Assembly (NCBI GenBank): GCA_016197225.1
Contig: JACPWC010000048.1
Location: forward strand, 18,495-82,494
Direction: 5' to 3'
DNA from: Chloroflexota bacterium
GTDB taxonomy: Bacteria > Chloroflexota > Anaerolineae > Anaerolineales > VGOW01
Length of the DNA: 64,000 nt
Numbering within the stretch: position 1 is the first letter of the stretch; every line of letters starts with the position of its first letter. Below, piece by piece: positions 8,773-16,157 of the stretch. Both the position numbers and the translations under genes were made by a program. The notes below the pieces were generated by a model, which was given only the letters and a program-made list of their open reading frames with translations, made no database searches and was not told the DNA's origin.

Positions 8773-8781
8773 ACTATAGCA
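8773..8781 (-). promoter_or_regulatory. Extended -10 promoter upstream of the LysM gene
   Basis: On the minus strand the sequence reads TGCTATAGT, an extended -10 (TGn plus TATAGT), about 57 nt before the LysM start. No good -35 is seen. The rest of the 205-nt gap up to 8921 holds a small hairpin (cggcagt / actgccg, 8900-8915) and no gene. Confidence 0.45.
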
Positions 8782-8921
8782 CCGGGAAATATACAGCACA
8801 AGGCCAAAAGGGGCTACACGCAGGACTTTCTCAAAGTCGCCTACAGGACCATGCCGTAACGCTGGGCGGCGCGGGTGTTTCGGTGGGTGCGAGGGTTGGC
8901 GGCAGTGTACTGCCGAGAAAA

Positions 8922-9626
8922 TTATTTGACGTCGCGCAACTGCAAATCAGAGAAGGCGATGACAAGCGTTTCGTGAACCGAGGGAGAGGCCACGAGGCGG
9001 ATGACGCCGGAGCGGAACTTGGAGTCGTGGAGTGAGGTGGCGAGCACGCCGTTGAAATAAATTCGGAGCTGGTCGTGGCGCATCATCACCCGCAGGCGGT
9101 TGGGTTCACCCAGGCGCGGGCGCAGAGCCGGGTGCTCCGTCCAGTTGACGATGGCCCCGCCCCAGTCCGTCTTGCGATGCCAGCCCAGGTTGAACGTCCC
9201 TTGCGTCGAAATGCGGACGACGTAATCGCCGTCGTCGCCGGAGCGCACTTCCAGCCCGGCGCTGACGTGATCGTAAGAGCCTCTCACGAAGCGCACCGAA
9301 ACGCTCACGTCAAAGTCATCGAACAGGCCGGGGGTGCGAATGATGGGATGGATACGGTCGGAGGCGGGCAAGGTGGCCCAGACCTCGGCCGGGGTGCCGG
9401 GGCGAAACTCCAGCTTGTCTTTGTTGAGCATCAGCCAGCCGGGCATGGCCGGGTCGCGAAAGTCGGCGCCCAACAGCAGGTCGCCCAGGTCAGGTTCGGG
9501 TGTGATGGAGGTTGGAATGCGAAAGCTGGTGTGGCAGTAGTCGCACGACACCACCGAGCCGCGCATCGCCATCACCCGAATGACGGCGCCGCAGTTGACG
9601 CAACTGAGTTCGTGGAGTAAGTTCAT
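8922..9626 (-). CDS. Zinc-ribbon protein with concanavalin-like C-terminal domain
   Basis: 234 residues from the ATG at 9626, chosen because the longer frame adds a hydrophobic stretch that overlaps the divergent promoter. Residues about 8-30 form a zinc ribbon (CVNCG then CDYC). From about 50 to the end there are beta strands typical of a LamG/laminin-like or DUF1080-type jelly roll (FRDPAMPGW, LEVRSGDDGDYVVRIS, LRVMMRHDQLRIYFNG). No signal peptide is visible, which is unusual for such a domain. A possible TATACT -10 lies about 37 nt upstream on the minus strand. Function unknown. Confidence 0.6.
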   Translation of the reverse strand: MNLLHELSCVNCGAVIRVMAMRGSVVSCDYCHTSFRIPTSITPEPDLGDLLLGADFRDPAMPGWLMLNKDKLEFRPGTPAEVWATLPASDRIHPIIRTPGLFDDFDVSVSVRFVRGSYDHVSAGLEVRSGDDGDYVVRISTQGTFNLGWHRKTDWGGAIVNWTEHPALRPRLGEPNRLRVMMRHDQLRIYFNGVLATSLHDSKFRSGVIRLVASPSVHETLVIAFSDLQLRDVK

Positions 9627-9698
9627 GCCAGGCATGCCTGAACCTTTGGCCGACGCTGGCAAAAGTATAAACCAGTTTCCCGTTATCGCCAAAGGGGA

Positions 9699-9704
9699 TA
9701 TACT
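9699..9704 (+). promoter_or_regulatory. -10 element very close to the DUF429 start (leaderless candidate)
   Basis: TATACT ends 7 nt before the ATG at 9712 and there is no Shine-Dalgarno. A transcript starting at the normal distance from this -10 would begin at or next to the start codon. Confidence 0.5.
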
Positions 9705-9711
9705 TCTAACC

Positions 9712-10470
9712 ATGGTTTACTTGGGAATCGATCCCACCGCCGGACGCCGCCCCCTCAACTACGCCATCCTCGACGGTAGGCTCAACATCCTGGCCGAGGG
9801 CGAAGGGTTAGCCGCCGATTTGCCGGAGTTGCTTTCGTCTTACCCCGAGGTGCTCTGCGCCGTGGACGCGCCCCTCATGCCCAACCGGGGGCTGATGGCC
9901 CAGCCCGAAGTCCGCGCCCGCTACGACCTCTCGGCCAAAAGCAAAACCTGGTCACAGTATCGCGTGTGCGAATATGAGCTTCGCCGCCGCAACATCAAAC
10001 TCTACAGCACGCCCGGCGAGGTGGAAAACGCCCCGACCTGGATGCAGGCCGGCTGGAAGCTATACGAACTTCTGCGCGAGCAGGGCTTTGAAACCTTCGC
10101 GCCCGACTCGACCGCGCTCCGCCAACTGTTTGAAGTTCACCCGCATGCCACATTCACCGTCCGGCTCGGCCACGTGCCTTATCGCAAAGACACGCTCGAA
10201 GGCCGTCTGCAACGCCAGTTGTTGCTTTGCGAAGAAGGCCTGCACCTGCCCGACTCGATGGACATCCTCGAAGAGATCACCCGTCACCACCTTTTGCGCG
10301 GCACGCTCAACTTCAACGGCCTGCGCACCCACGATCAACTCGACGCTCTGGCCTCGGCCCTCACCGCCTTTTACGCCCACACCAAGCCCAACGAGATCGC
10401 CCTCGTCGGCGACCCGGCAGATGGGCAAATAGTGGTGCCAACCGCAGAATTGAAAGCGCACTACGAATAA
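9712..10470 (+). CDS. DUF429 family protein
   Basis: 252 residues. It starts with the DUF429 signature YLGIDPTAGRRPLNYAIL and continues with CAVDAPLMPNRG and a C-terminal DQLDALASALTAFYA helix; these match the RNase H-like fold family DUF429, whose biochemical role is not established. The longer open frame from 9580 was rejected because ATG 9712 starts exactly at the conserved beta strand and has a -10 just upstream. It is divergent to the zinc-ribbon gene and followed 74 nt later by an alpha/beta hydrolase. Confidence 0.8.
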   Translation: MVYLGIDPTAGRRPLNYAILDGRLNILAEGEGLAADLPELLSSYPEVLCAVDAPLMPNRGLMAQPEVRARYDLSAKSKTWSQYRVCEYELRRRNIKLYSTPGEVENAPTWMQAGWKLYELLREQGFETFAPDSTALRQLFEVHPHATFTVRLGHVPYRKDTLEGRLQRQLLLCEEGLHLPDSMDILEEITRHHLLRGTLNFNGLRTHDQLDALASALTAFYAHTKPNEIALVGDPADGQIVVPTAELKAHYE

Positions 10471-10544
10471 AATCCCAAATTCCAAAACCCCAAAATCCCA
10501 ACGTTGTGGATTTGGGATTTTGGAAGTTGGGGTTTTGGGGTTTT
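10471..10544. repeat. Inverted word repeat (gggatttt / aaaatccc type)
   Basis: The whole gap between the stop of the DUF429 gene and the next ATG is A/C-rich in its left half and T/G-rich in its right half. Words such as aatccc, aaaacccc on the left are complementary to gggatttt, ggggtttt on the right, giving an imperfect long hairpin. It directly abuts both genes. Confidence 0.6.
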
Positions 10545-11318
10545 ATGAAGCTTCACTACACCCTCCACTCCCCAACTCACTCTGAAACCGTCCTCCTGCT
10601 TCACGGCATGGGGTCGTCGGGCGACGACTGGGTTCTGCAATTGCCCGCGCTCGCGCCGCGCTACCGTGTGCTCACCCTCGACGCGCGCGGCCACGGCCAA
10701 AGCGCCAAGCCGCCCGGGCCGTACAGCATTCCGCAAATGGCTGATGACGTGATCGAACTATTGGACGATCTCAAAATCGAGGCGGCCCACGTCGTCGGCC
10801 TCTCGATGGGCGGCTGTATTGGTTTACAAATGGCGATTGCCCACCCGAGTCGAGTCCGGTCGTTTGTCTGCGTCAACAGCTTTGCCAAGATTCGGCCTGC
10901 GGGCCTGAATGGATTCGCGCGATTCCTCCGCCGGGTGTGGGCGCTGAACTTTGGCAAAATGGAAGACGTGGCCGAGCCGGTGGCCCGGGCCATGTTCCCC
11001 AAACCGGAGCAGGATGAAATTCGCCGTCTCACCGTTCAACGAATCGCCAGCAACCCCAAAGGGCCGTATCGGGCCACGCTGAGAGCCTGCCTCAACTTCA
11101 ACGCTCTGCCGCGCCTTCATCGCGTCAAGTGCCCGACCCTCATCGTCGCCGGAGATCGCGACCTTACCGTCTCGCTGGCCGTGAAGAAGGAAATGCATCG
11201 CGGCCTGCCCCACGCCGAACTGGTCATCATCCCCGACTCCGGCCACGCCACGCCGATTGACCAGTCGGAGAAGTTCAACGAGATTTTGCTTGGCTTCTTA
11301 TCAGGTCAACGGATTTAG
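10545..11318 (+). CDS. Alpha/beta hydrolase
   Basis: 257 residues. Oxyanion region HGMGSSGDDW near residue 22, nucleophile elbow GLSMGG with Ser near 88, acid in AGDRD near 205, and His in DSGHATP near 232 form a complete catalytic set. No signal peptide, so cytosolic. The substrate is not readable; homologues include esterases, 3-oxoadipate enol-lactonase-like and haloperoxidase-like enzymes. The frame is open far upstream, but only ATG 10545 gives the family's usual N terminus. The stop codon lies inside a word-repeat hairpin that continues downstream. Confidence 0.85.
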   Translation: MKLHYTLHSPTHSETVLLLHGMGSSGDDWVLQLPALAPRYRVLTLDARGHGQSAKPPGPYSIPQMADDVIELLDDLKIEAAHVVGLSMGGCIGLQMAIAHPSRVRSFVCVNSFAKIRPAGLNGFARFLRRVWALNFGKMEDVAEPVARAMFPKPEQDEIRRLTVQRIASNPKGPYRATLRACLNFNALPRLHRVKCPTLIVAGDRDLTVSLAVKKEMHRGLPHAELVIIPDSGHATPIDQSEKFNEILLGFLSGQRI

Positions 11319-11374
11319 TGGATTACACGGATTTACCTGACTGATGTAATCCGTTCTCATTCGTTAAATCCGTT
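11308..11374. repeat. Inverted repeat of the aacggattta / taaatccgtt type
   Basis: Left arm 11308-11327 (aacggatttagtggattaca) pairs imperfectly with 11345-11374. The left arm contains the stop codon of the alpha/beta hydrolase. The same words build the hairpin at 53272-53331. Confidence 0.6.
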
Positions 11375-11380
11375 GTCCAA

Positions 11381-11416
11381 CCAAAGCGGCCAGCCTGTAC
11401 AGGCTGGCCGCTTTGG
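11381..11416. terminator. 36-nt perfect palindrome between convergent genes
   Basis: 18 nt (ccaaagcggccagcctgt) are followed immediately by their exact reverse complement. A T-rich stretch follows at 11426-11439. It lies between the alpha/beta hydrolase (+) and the aminotransferase (-) and likely ends both transcripts. A stem with no spacer loop is uncommon. Confidence 0.75.
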
Positions 11417-11438
11417 GATTTGGTGTTTGGGATTTTTC

Positions 11439-12752
11439 TTAGTGTTTCGCCTTCTTCACCGCGTCGTTGAACTTGTTGAGCGTCTCCTCAACATCCTTCT
11501 CTGAATGCGCTTCGCACATGAAGAACGGCTCACGCGGATCGAGTTCCATATCCACCCCCAGGTCGAGCATATGCAGGGCAACCTCCTCAAAGAGTTCCAG
11601 GTTGCTCCCTATCACGTCGCGAAACTCTCTGGGCTTCTCCACTTTCGGCTCCAACAGCAAACCGAACATAGCCGGGTGGCCGAGAACGGCGTGAGGGATT
11701 CCAGCCTCGGTGAGCACCTCGCCCATGCCCTGCATGAGGCGCTTGCCCCGCTGGGCCACCGTGTCCAGCGCGTCGGTCGTTTCGAGGATTTCGAGCGTAG
11801 CCGAGGCCGCCGCCGTGCCGACGGCGTTGCCGCAGTAGGTGCCGCCCTGAGCCACCTGGCCGGGCGCGATCACGCCCATCACTTCGTTCGAGCCGCCAAT
11901 GGCGGCCAGCGGGTAGCCGTTGGCCAGGCTTTTGGCGAAGGTGTACAAATCGGCCTTGACCCCGAAGTATTCCCCTGCGCCGCCTTTGGCAATGCGAAAG
12001 CCGGTCTTCACTTCATCCATGATCATCACCACGCCGTATTTTGTACACAGGTTGCGGATGTGTTCGATGAAGCCCGGTTCGGGCATCAGCCCGGCTACAT
12101 TGCCCAGCATCGGTTCCACAAGCATGGCCGCCACCTGGTGGGCGTTGTCTTTCATCAACCGCTCCAGCCCTTCGAAGTCGTTGAAGCGGGTGATGAGGAT
12201 TAAATCGCGGGTGGGGCTGGGCATGCCGGAACTTTGCGGAACCTGGACGGGGCTTCGCGGCGAGCCGCCCGACCCGGCAGGCATGTTAGCGGTTGACCAC
12301 AGGACGTAATCATAGAAGCCGTGGTAGCCGCCCTCGAACTTGATGATCTTTTCGCGGTTGGTGTAGGCGCGGGCGATGCGCAGGGCGTGCATGGTGGCTT
12401 CGGTGCCGGAGTTGGCAAAACGCACTTTCTCCACGCCGGGGCACATGCGGATCATGCGCTCGGCCACGTCAATTTCGAGCGGATGAGTGTGAGCGTAAAG
12501 GTTGCCGTTTTCCAGCGCGGCGATGATGCGGCTGGTGACGCGCTTGTCGGCGTGGCCGAGGATGATCGGGCCGAAGGCCAGCCGGTAGTCAATGTACCGG
12601 TTGTCGTCCATGTCCCAGATGTAAGCGCCCTCGGCGCGTTTGGCGACAAAGGTGTCGTCGCCGTTGTAGCGGAAGTTGGAGCTGACGCCGAACGGCATCA
12701 CCTGGCGGGCTTTTTGAAAGGTTGAGCGGGTTTGAGCGTATGGGCGATTCAT
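11439..12752 (-). CDS. HemL-like class III PLP aminotransferase (glutamate-1-semialdehyde aminomutase family)
   Basis: 437 residues, the usual size for glutamate-1-semialdehyde 2,1-aminomutase and close relatives. Visible motifs are NSGTEATMHALR, YHGFYD, EPMLGN, MDEVKTGFR, the PLP lysine in KSLANG and GTYCGN. The family interconverts amino and oxo groups using pyridoxal phosphate, and HemL feeds tetrapyrrole synthesis. No other haem genes are near, so it may be a HemL paralogue acting on another substrate. A weak Shine-Dalgarno (aaggga) precedes the ATG. It is divergent to the histidine kinase gene. Confidence 0.85.
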   Translation of the reverse strand: MNRPYAQTRSTFQKARQVMPFGVSSNFRYNGDDTFVAKRAEGAYIWDMDDNRYIDYRLAFGPIILGHADKRVTSRIIAALENGNLYAHTHPLEIDVAERMIRMCPGVEKVRFANSGTEATMHALRIARAYTNREKIIKFEGGYHGFYDYVLWSTANMPAGSGGSPRSPVQVPQSSGMPSPTRDLILITRFNDFEGLERLMKDNAHQVAAMLVEPMLGNVAGLMPEPGFIEHIRNLCTKYGVVMIMDEVKTGFRIAKGGAGEYFGVKADLYTFAKSLANGYPLAAIGGSNEVMGVIAPGQVAQGGTYCGNAVGTAAASATLEILETTDALDTVAQRGKRLMQGMGEVLTEAGIPHAVLGHPAMFGLLLEPKVEKPREFRDVIGSNLELFEEVALHMLDLGVDMELDPREPFFMCEAHSEKDVEETLNKFNDAVKKAKH

Positions 12753-12810
12753 GGTTTTGTCCCTTGTCTCTTGTTATTTTTGATTGAACTGATTGCGAGC
12801 CGAACAGAGA

Positions 12811-12905
12811 GGCTGGCAGTGGCGGACACTGCCCGGGGGAGAAACTCAAGCGTCGCCGGTAGTCCACTTCTTGCGAGCGAAGTCGCGGTGAACGAAGGGA
12901 CTGCC
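12811..12905. other. Structured non-coding stretch in a 321-nt intergenic region
   Basis: The gap 12753-13073 separates divergent genes. It contains a perfect 7-bp hairpin (ggcagtg / cactgcc, 12815-12833) and a longer helix (ggtagtcc 12858-12865 with ggactgcc 12898-12905, one G-U pair) enclosing a further cttc/gaag hairpin. No riboswitch class known to me fits, and no ORF with codon bias is evident. Either strand could be the transcribed one. Confidence 0.35.
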
Positions 12906-13027
12906 AAAGAGGGCTAACAAGATGGCATGCTCGGATTAAAGGCTGGCCGTCAGGGGCCGCCCAGGTCGGGAAAGATAGACCGGATTCTACCAGAATCACA
13001 CTAAAAGCCAAAATGCAAAGCCGGCGT

Positions 13028-13056
13028 TTGACGGTCACATTGTTGCGGCGTATGAT
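13028..13056 (+). promoter_or_regulatory. Sigma70-type promoter of the KdpD-like kinase gene
   Basis: TTGACG (13028-13033), a 17-nt spacer and TATGAT (13051-13056) lie 17 nt before the ATG at 13074. Both hexamers are close to consensus. Confidence 0.65.
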
Positions 13057-13073
13057 AGGCCTCGTTACATATC

Positions 13074-14537
13074 ATGACTCGCCGCTTTCACCTGTCTTCA
13101 CTGTTGTTTTACGTTCTGGCCGTCCTGGCCATTGCCGCCACCACAGGTGTCTTACACCTTTTGCGCGACGGCCTCAGCACGCCCATCATTGCTCTCTTCT
13201 TTCTGCTGCCGGTTGGGGTCAGCGCCGTCTGGGGACTTTGGCCGGGGCTGACGGCGGCCTTCAGCGCATTTCTGGCATTCAACTATTTCTTCATTGAGCC
13301 GTTGTACACCTTCGGCGTTCACCATACGCAAGATGTGCTGGCCCTCATTGTCTTCTTCATCGTCGCCGTCACCATCAGCCAGCTGGTGGGGCGTGCCCAA
13401 TCGAGCCGGGCGGTGGCCCAGGCCCGCGAACGCGAAGCGACGCACCTTTATGCGTTGAGCACGGCGCTAACCGGCCTCCGCGAAAACGACGAGATTGCCC
13501 GCACTCTGGGCGAACATCTGCGCGAAGTCCTTCACTCAGCGTCAGCGGAAATTGTCGTCCAACCTTCTGAAAGCGCCTTGCCGGTGACACGTGCCTGGCC
13601 CGCCGGGGCAGACTTGTCGGGCAACAAGCCGGATCGGGTCATCCCACTGGCGACACCTCGTGGCCACGTAGGTGAGATTCGCCTGTATCACATCCAAACC
13701 CTGAGTCAGGCCAATGAGCGGCTGCTGCACGCTTTTGCCAACCAGGGCGCGCTGGCCGTCGAACGCGCTAGCCTGGCTCAGGCAGAAACACGGGCGAAAG
13801 TATTAGAGGAAAGTGATCGACTGAAGTCTTCGCTCTTGTCGTCGGTGTCCCATGAGTTGCGGACGCCCCTGGCTACGATCAAGGCCGCCGCCACGAGTCT
13901 GCGTAGCGGCGACGTGGCCTGGGAGTCGCTGGCCCGGACGGATCTGCTGGGCGCAATTGACGAAGAAGTTGATCTGATGAACCGGCTCGTCGGCAACCTG
14001 CTCGACATGTCGCGCATCGAATCGGGCGCGCTCAAACCCAGACGCGAGTGGAATATCCTGGCCGAGATCATCGGCGGCGTCATTGGCCGGATGCACGATG
14101 CCGCCCGGAATCACCGGCTGGAAATTGATATGCCGGAAGATTTGCCCTGGGCACCGGTGGATTACGTGCAGATGGAGCAAGTGTTCACCAACCTGATCAG
14201 CAACAGCCTCAAATATGCGCCGGCAGGAACGACCGTCAGCATTCAGGCGCGCCCGGACGGTGAAAACACCGTCCGGGTTCAGGTGAGCAACGAAAGCCCG
14301 CCGGTTCCGCCCGAGCATCTCGAGCGCATCTTCGACAAGTTCTATCGCGTCACCGCCGCCGACCGCATCACCGGCACAGGCCTGGGACTCTCGATTTGCA
14401 AAGGCATTGTTGAAGCGCACGGGGGCCGAATCTGGGCCGAGAATCTGCCCGACCGCTTTGCCTTCAACTTTACCCTGCCTCTTACACTTGATGGCATGCC
14501 GCCGCCTTCCCTCCCGGTGGAAACCGACTCAGCATGA
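13074..14537 (+). CDS. KdpD-like sensor histidine kinase (DUF4118 type)
   Basis: 487 residues. Four membrane segments within about 8-105 form the DUF4118 domain of KdpD. A GAF-like region (about 125-235) follows, then HisKA with SSVSHELRTPLATI (His near 260), the N box NLISNSLKYAP and G box GTGLGLSI. The N-terminal KdpD and USP domains of E. coli KdpD are absent. It autophosphorylates and passes phosphate to the response regulator whose ATG overlaps its stop by 4 nt. By homology it senses potassium or turgor status; this is supported by the KimA-type transporter two genes further on. Confidence 0.88.
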   Translation: MTRRFHLSSLLFYVLAVLAIAATTGVLHLLRDGLSTPIIALFFLLPVGVSAVWGLWPGLTAAFSAFLAFNYFFIEPLYTFGVHHTQDVLALIVFFIVAVTISQLVGRAQSSRAVAQAREREATHLYALSTALTGLRENDEIARTLGEHLREVLHSASAEIVVQPSESALPVTRAWPAGADLSGNKPDRVIPLATPRGHVGEIRLYHIQTLSQANERLLHAFANQGALAVERASLAQAETRAKVLEESDRLKSSLLSSVSHELRTPLATIKAAATSLRSGDVAWESLARTDLLGAIDEEVDLMNRLVGNLLDMSRIESGALKPRREWNILAEIIGGVIGRMHDAARNHRLEIDMPEDLPWAPVDYVQMEQVFTNLISNSLKYAPAGTTVSIQARPDGENTVRVQVSNESPPVPPEHLERIFDKFYRVTAADRITGTGLGLSICKGIVEAHGGRIWAENLPDRFAFNFTLPLTLDGMPPPSLPVETDSA

Positions 14538-15232
14538 GCGCCCAGCCACACATCCTGGTCATTGATGACGAGTCGCAAATCCTTCGCGCTCTGCGCACCA
14601 TTCTCACCGAAAAGCATTTTCGGGTGAGCACCGCCAGCCGGGGCGAAGAAGGCCTGGCCCTGGCCGCGGCCAATCCGCCGGACGTGATTATCCTCGACCT
14701 GGGCCTGCCCGATATTGACGGCACTGAAGTCTGCGCCCGCCTGCGCGAGTGGACGCTGACACCGATCATTGTGCTCTCGGCCCGTGAGAGTGAACGCGAC
14801 AAAGTGGCCGCGCTCGACAAAGGCGCCGACGACTACCTCACCAAGCCTTTTGGCATTGAAGAACTCCTGGCCCGATTGAGAGTCGCGCTCCGGCACTCGG
14901 CCCGGATACAGAGCAAAACCGGAACGACGGTAGTCAAATCGGGTAGTCTGGTGATCGATCTCGCCGGTCACGTTGTGACACTCAATGAAGTTGAGATCAA
15001 ACTGACCGCCACCGAATTTAGACTACTGGCTTACCTGGCCGCCAACGCCGGCCGTGTTCTCACCCACCAGAGCATCCTGGCCCACGTGTGGGACCCGGCG
15101 GAAGTCGATTCAGTTGAATACCTGCGGGTGTACATGCGCCAACTACGCAAAAAGCTTGAAGACGATCCGCGCCAGCCACATTATCTCCTCACCGAGCCGG
15201 GCGTAGGCTACCGGTTTATGATTGAAGAGTGA
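14534..15232 (+). CDS. OmpR/KdpE-family response regulator
   Basis: 232 residues. Receiver domain 5-120 with acidic pocket (IDDES), phosphoacceptor Asp near 55 in VIILDLGLPDIDG, and Lys in YLTKPFG. The C-terminal winged helix (about 135-230) has the usual EFRLLAYLAANAGRVLTHQSI and YLRVYMRQLRKKLE signature. It pairs with the upstream kinase through an ATGA overlap. Similar to KdpE in length and layout. It probably regulates the transport genes downstream, but no repeated binding site could be assigned by eye. Confidence 0.9.
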   Translation: MSAQPHILVIDDESQILRALRTILTEKHFRVSTASRGEEGLALAAANPPDVIILDLGLPDIDGTEVCARLREWTLTPIIVLSARESERDKVAALDKGADDYLTKPFGIEELLARLRVALRHSARIQSKTGTTVVKSGSLVIDLAGHVVTLNEVEIKLTATEFRLLAYLAANAGRVLTHQSILAHVWDPAEVDSVEYLRVYMRQLRKKLEDDPRQPHYLLTEPGVGYRFMIEE

Positions 15233-15265
15233 ACGGCCATCTCCTTTAGTGCCTATCTGAATAAC

Positions 15266-15290
15266 CCGAAAGACCCTAAGGGTCTTTCGG
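15266..15290 (+). terminator. Hairpin after the response regulator (first of two)
   Basis: An 11-bp perfect stem (ccgaaagaccc and complement) with a 3-nt loop, 33 nt after the stop. No T-run directly follows; a second hairpin with a T-run lies 15 nt further. Confidence 0.5.
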
Positions 15291-15305
15291 ATAGACTCTT
15301 AGAAT

Positions 15306-15327
15306 CGCCCCGAAACGGGGCGTTTTT
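15306..15327 (+). terminator. Intrinsic terminator after the response regulator
   Basis: Stem cgccccg / cggggcg with loop aaa followed by five T residues. It separates the two-component genes from the USP-like/KimA pair, which therefore need their own promoter or readthrough. The same stem is found at 33133-33152. Confidence 0.8.
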
Positions 15328-15396
15328 ATTTGTCCTTTATGCAATTGGCCGGAATTTTTCCTGCCAATTTATCTGGCGCACGTAGTCTTGAGGCTA

Positions 15397-16113
15397 ATGA
15401 ATCACGCCCCACCCGTCGCCGCCCGGCCTGCGCCGGCGCAACTCCGCCCGGCATCCCTCGACTCAACATCGCTCGCCACGCCCCAGGCCGCCGCGACACT
15501 GCTTTCTCCCACGAGCCGTTTTGCGCCGACAGTGCGCCGCCTCGTCATCCTCATTCCCGACGCCGACACCGACGAGTCCCTACTTGCGCGGCAAATATGG
15601 TCAATGGCCTCGCGCCGGGAACTCAGCGTTTTACTGCTCGGCCTCAGCAGGAATGCCGGTTCCGGGCCGCGCGCCCGTCGCCGCCTGGCAACTTTGGCCG
15701 CCCTCGCCCGCGACAAAACCGTCCACGTCGAAATCAAACTCGAGATTGGCGCAGATTGGCTCCAGGCTCTTCGCAGTATTCATCGCTACAGCGACCTGAT
15801 TGTCTGCCACGCCGAGCAACACCTTGCCCAATGGGGAATGCGGCGCAAACCGCTCAGCCACTGGATCGCCAGAGAGCTAAACGAATCGGTGTGCGTGCTG
15901 ACCGATTTCTATCCCCACCTGCCTCCCGATCACGTCAATCCGGCCTCGCGCCTCATTGCCGGCGCTGTTCCTTTCCTCATTCTCTTTGGCTTCACCGCCC
16001 TTCAAATTCTGATTCACCAGATGACGAGAGGAACCGCCTCCATCATCCTCATGTCGGCCTCGGTGCTGATCGAATACAGCCTGATCGGTGCCTGGCATTT
16101 TCTTATCAACTAG
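15397..16113 (+). CDS. USP-like domain protein with two C-terminal membrane segments
   Basis: 238 residues from ATG 15397; a TTG at 15388 is an alternative start. Residues about 45-175 read like a universal-stress or KdpD-type alpha/beta domain (RRLVILIPDADTDESLLA, then WLQALRSIHRYSDLIVCHAE). The C terminus has two hydrophobic segments (about 188-208 and 214-235). It lies 44 nt upstream of the KimA-type transporter, so it may be a membrane-tethered regulator or accessory of that transporter (inference). The N-terminal 40 residues are Ala/Pro-rich and poorly conserved in appearance. Confidence 0.6.
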   Translation: MNHAPPVAARPAPAQLRPASLDSTSLATPQAAATLLSPTSRFAPTVRRLVILIPDADTDESLLARQIWSMASRRELSVLLLGLSRNAGSGPRARRRLATLAALARDKTVHVEIKLEIGADWLQALRSIHRYSDLIVCHAEQHLAQWGMRRKPLSHWIARELNESVCVLTDFYPHLPPDHVNPASRLIAGAVPFLILFGFTALQILIHQMTRGTASIILMSASVLIEYSLIGAWHFLIN

Positions 16114-16157
16114 CAAAGACCCGCCGGGTCTAATCTGTACAACCAAAGGCAATTTTC

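Noticed and set aside
12753..12930. T-box or glycine-type riboswitch before the HemL-like or KdpD-like gene
   Set aside because: Fragments looked similar (accgcg, gagagg), but the order of the conserved blocks does not fit on either strand.
16114..16157. c-di-AMP riboswitch upstream of the KimA-type gene
   Set aside because: The gap is only 44 nt and contains no such core; nothing similar was seen before 15397.
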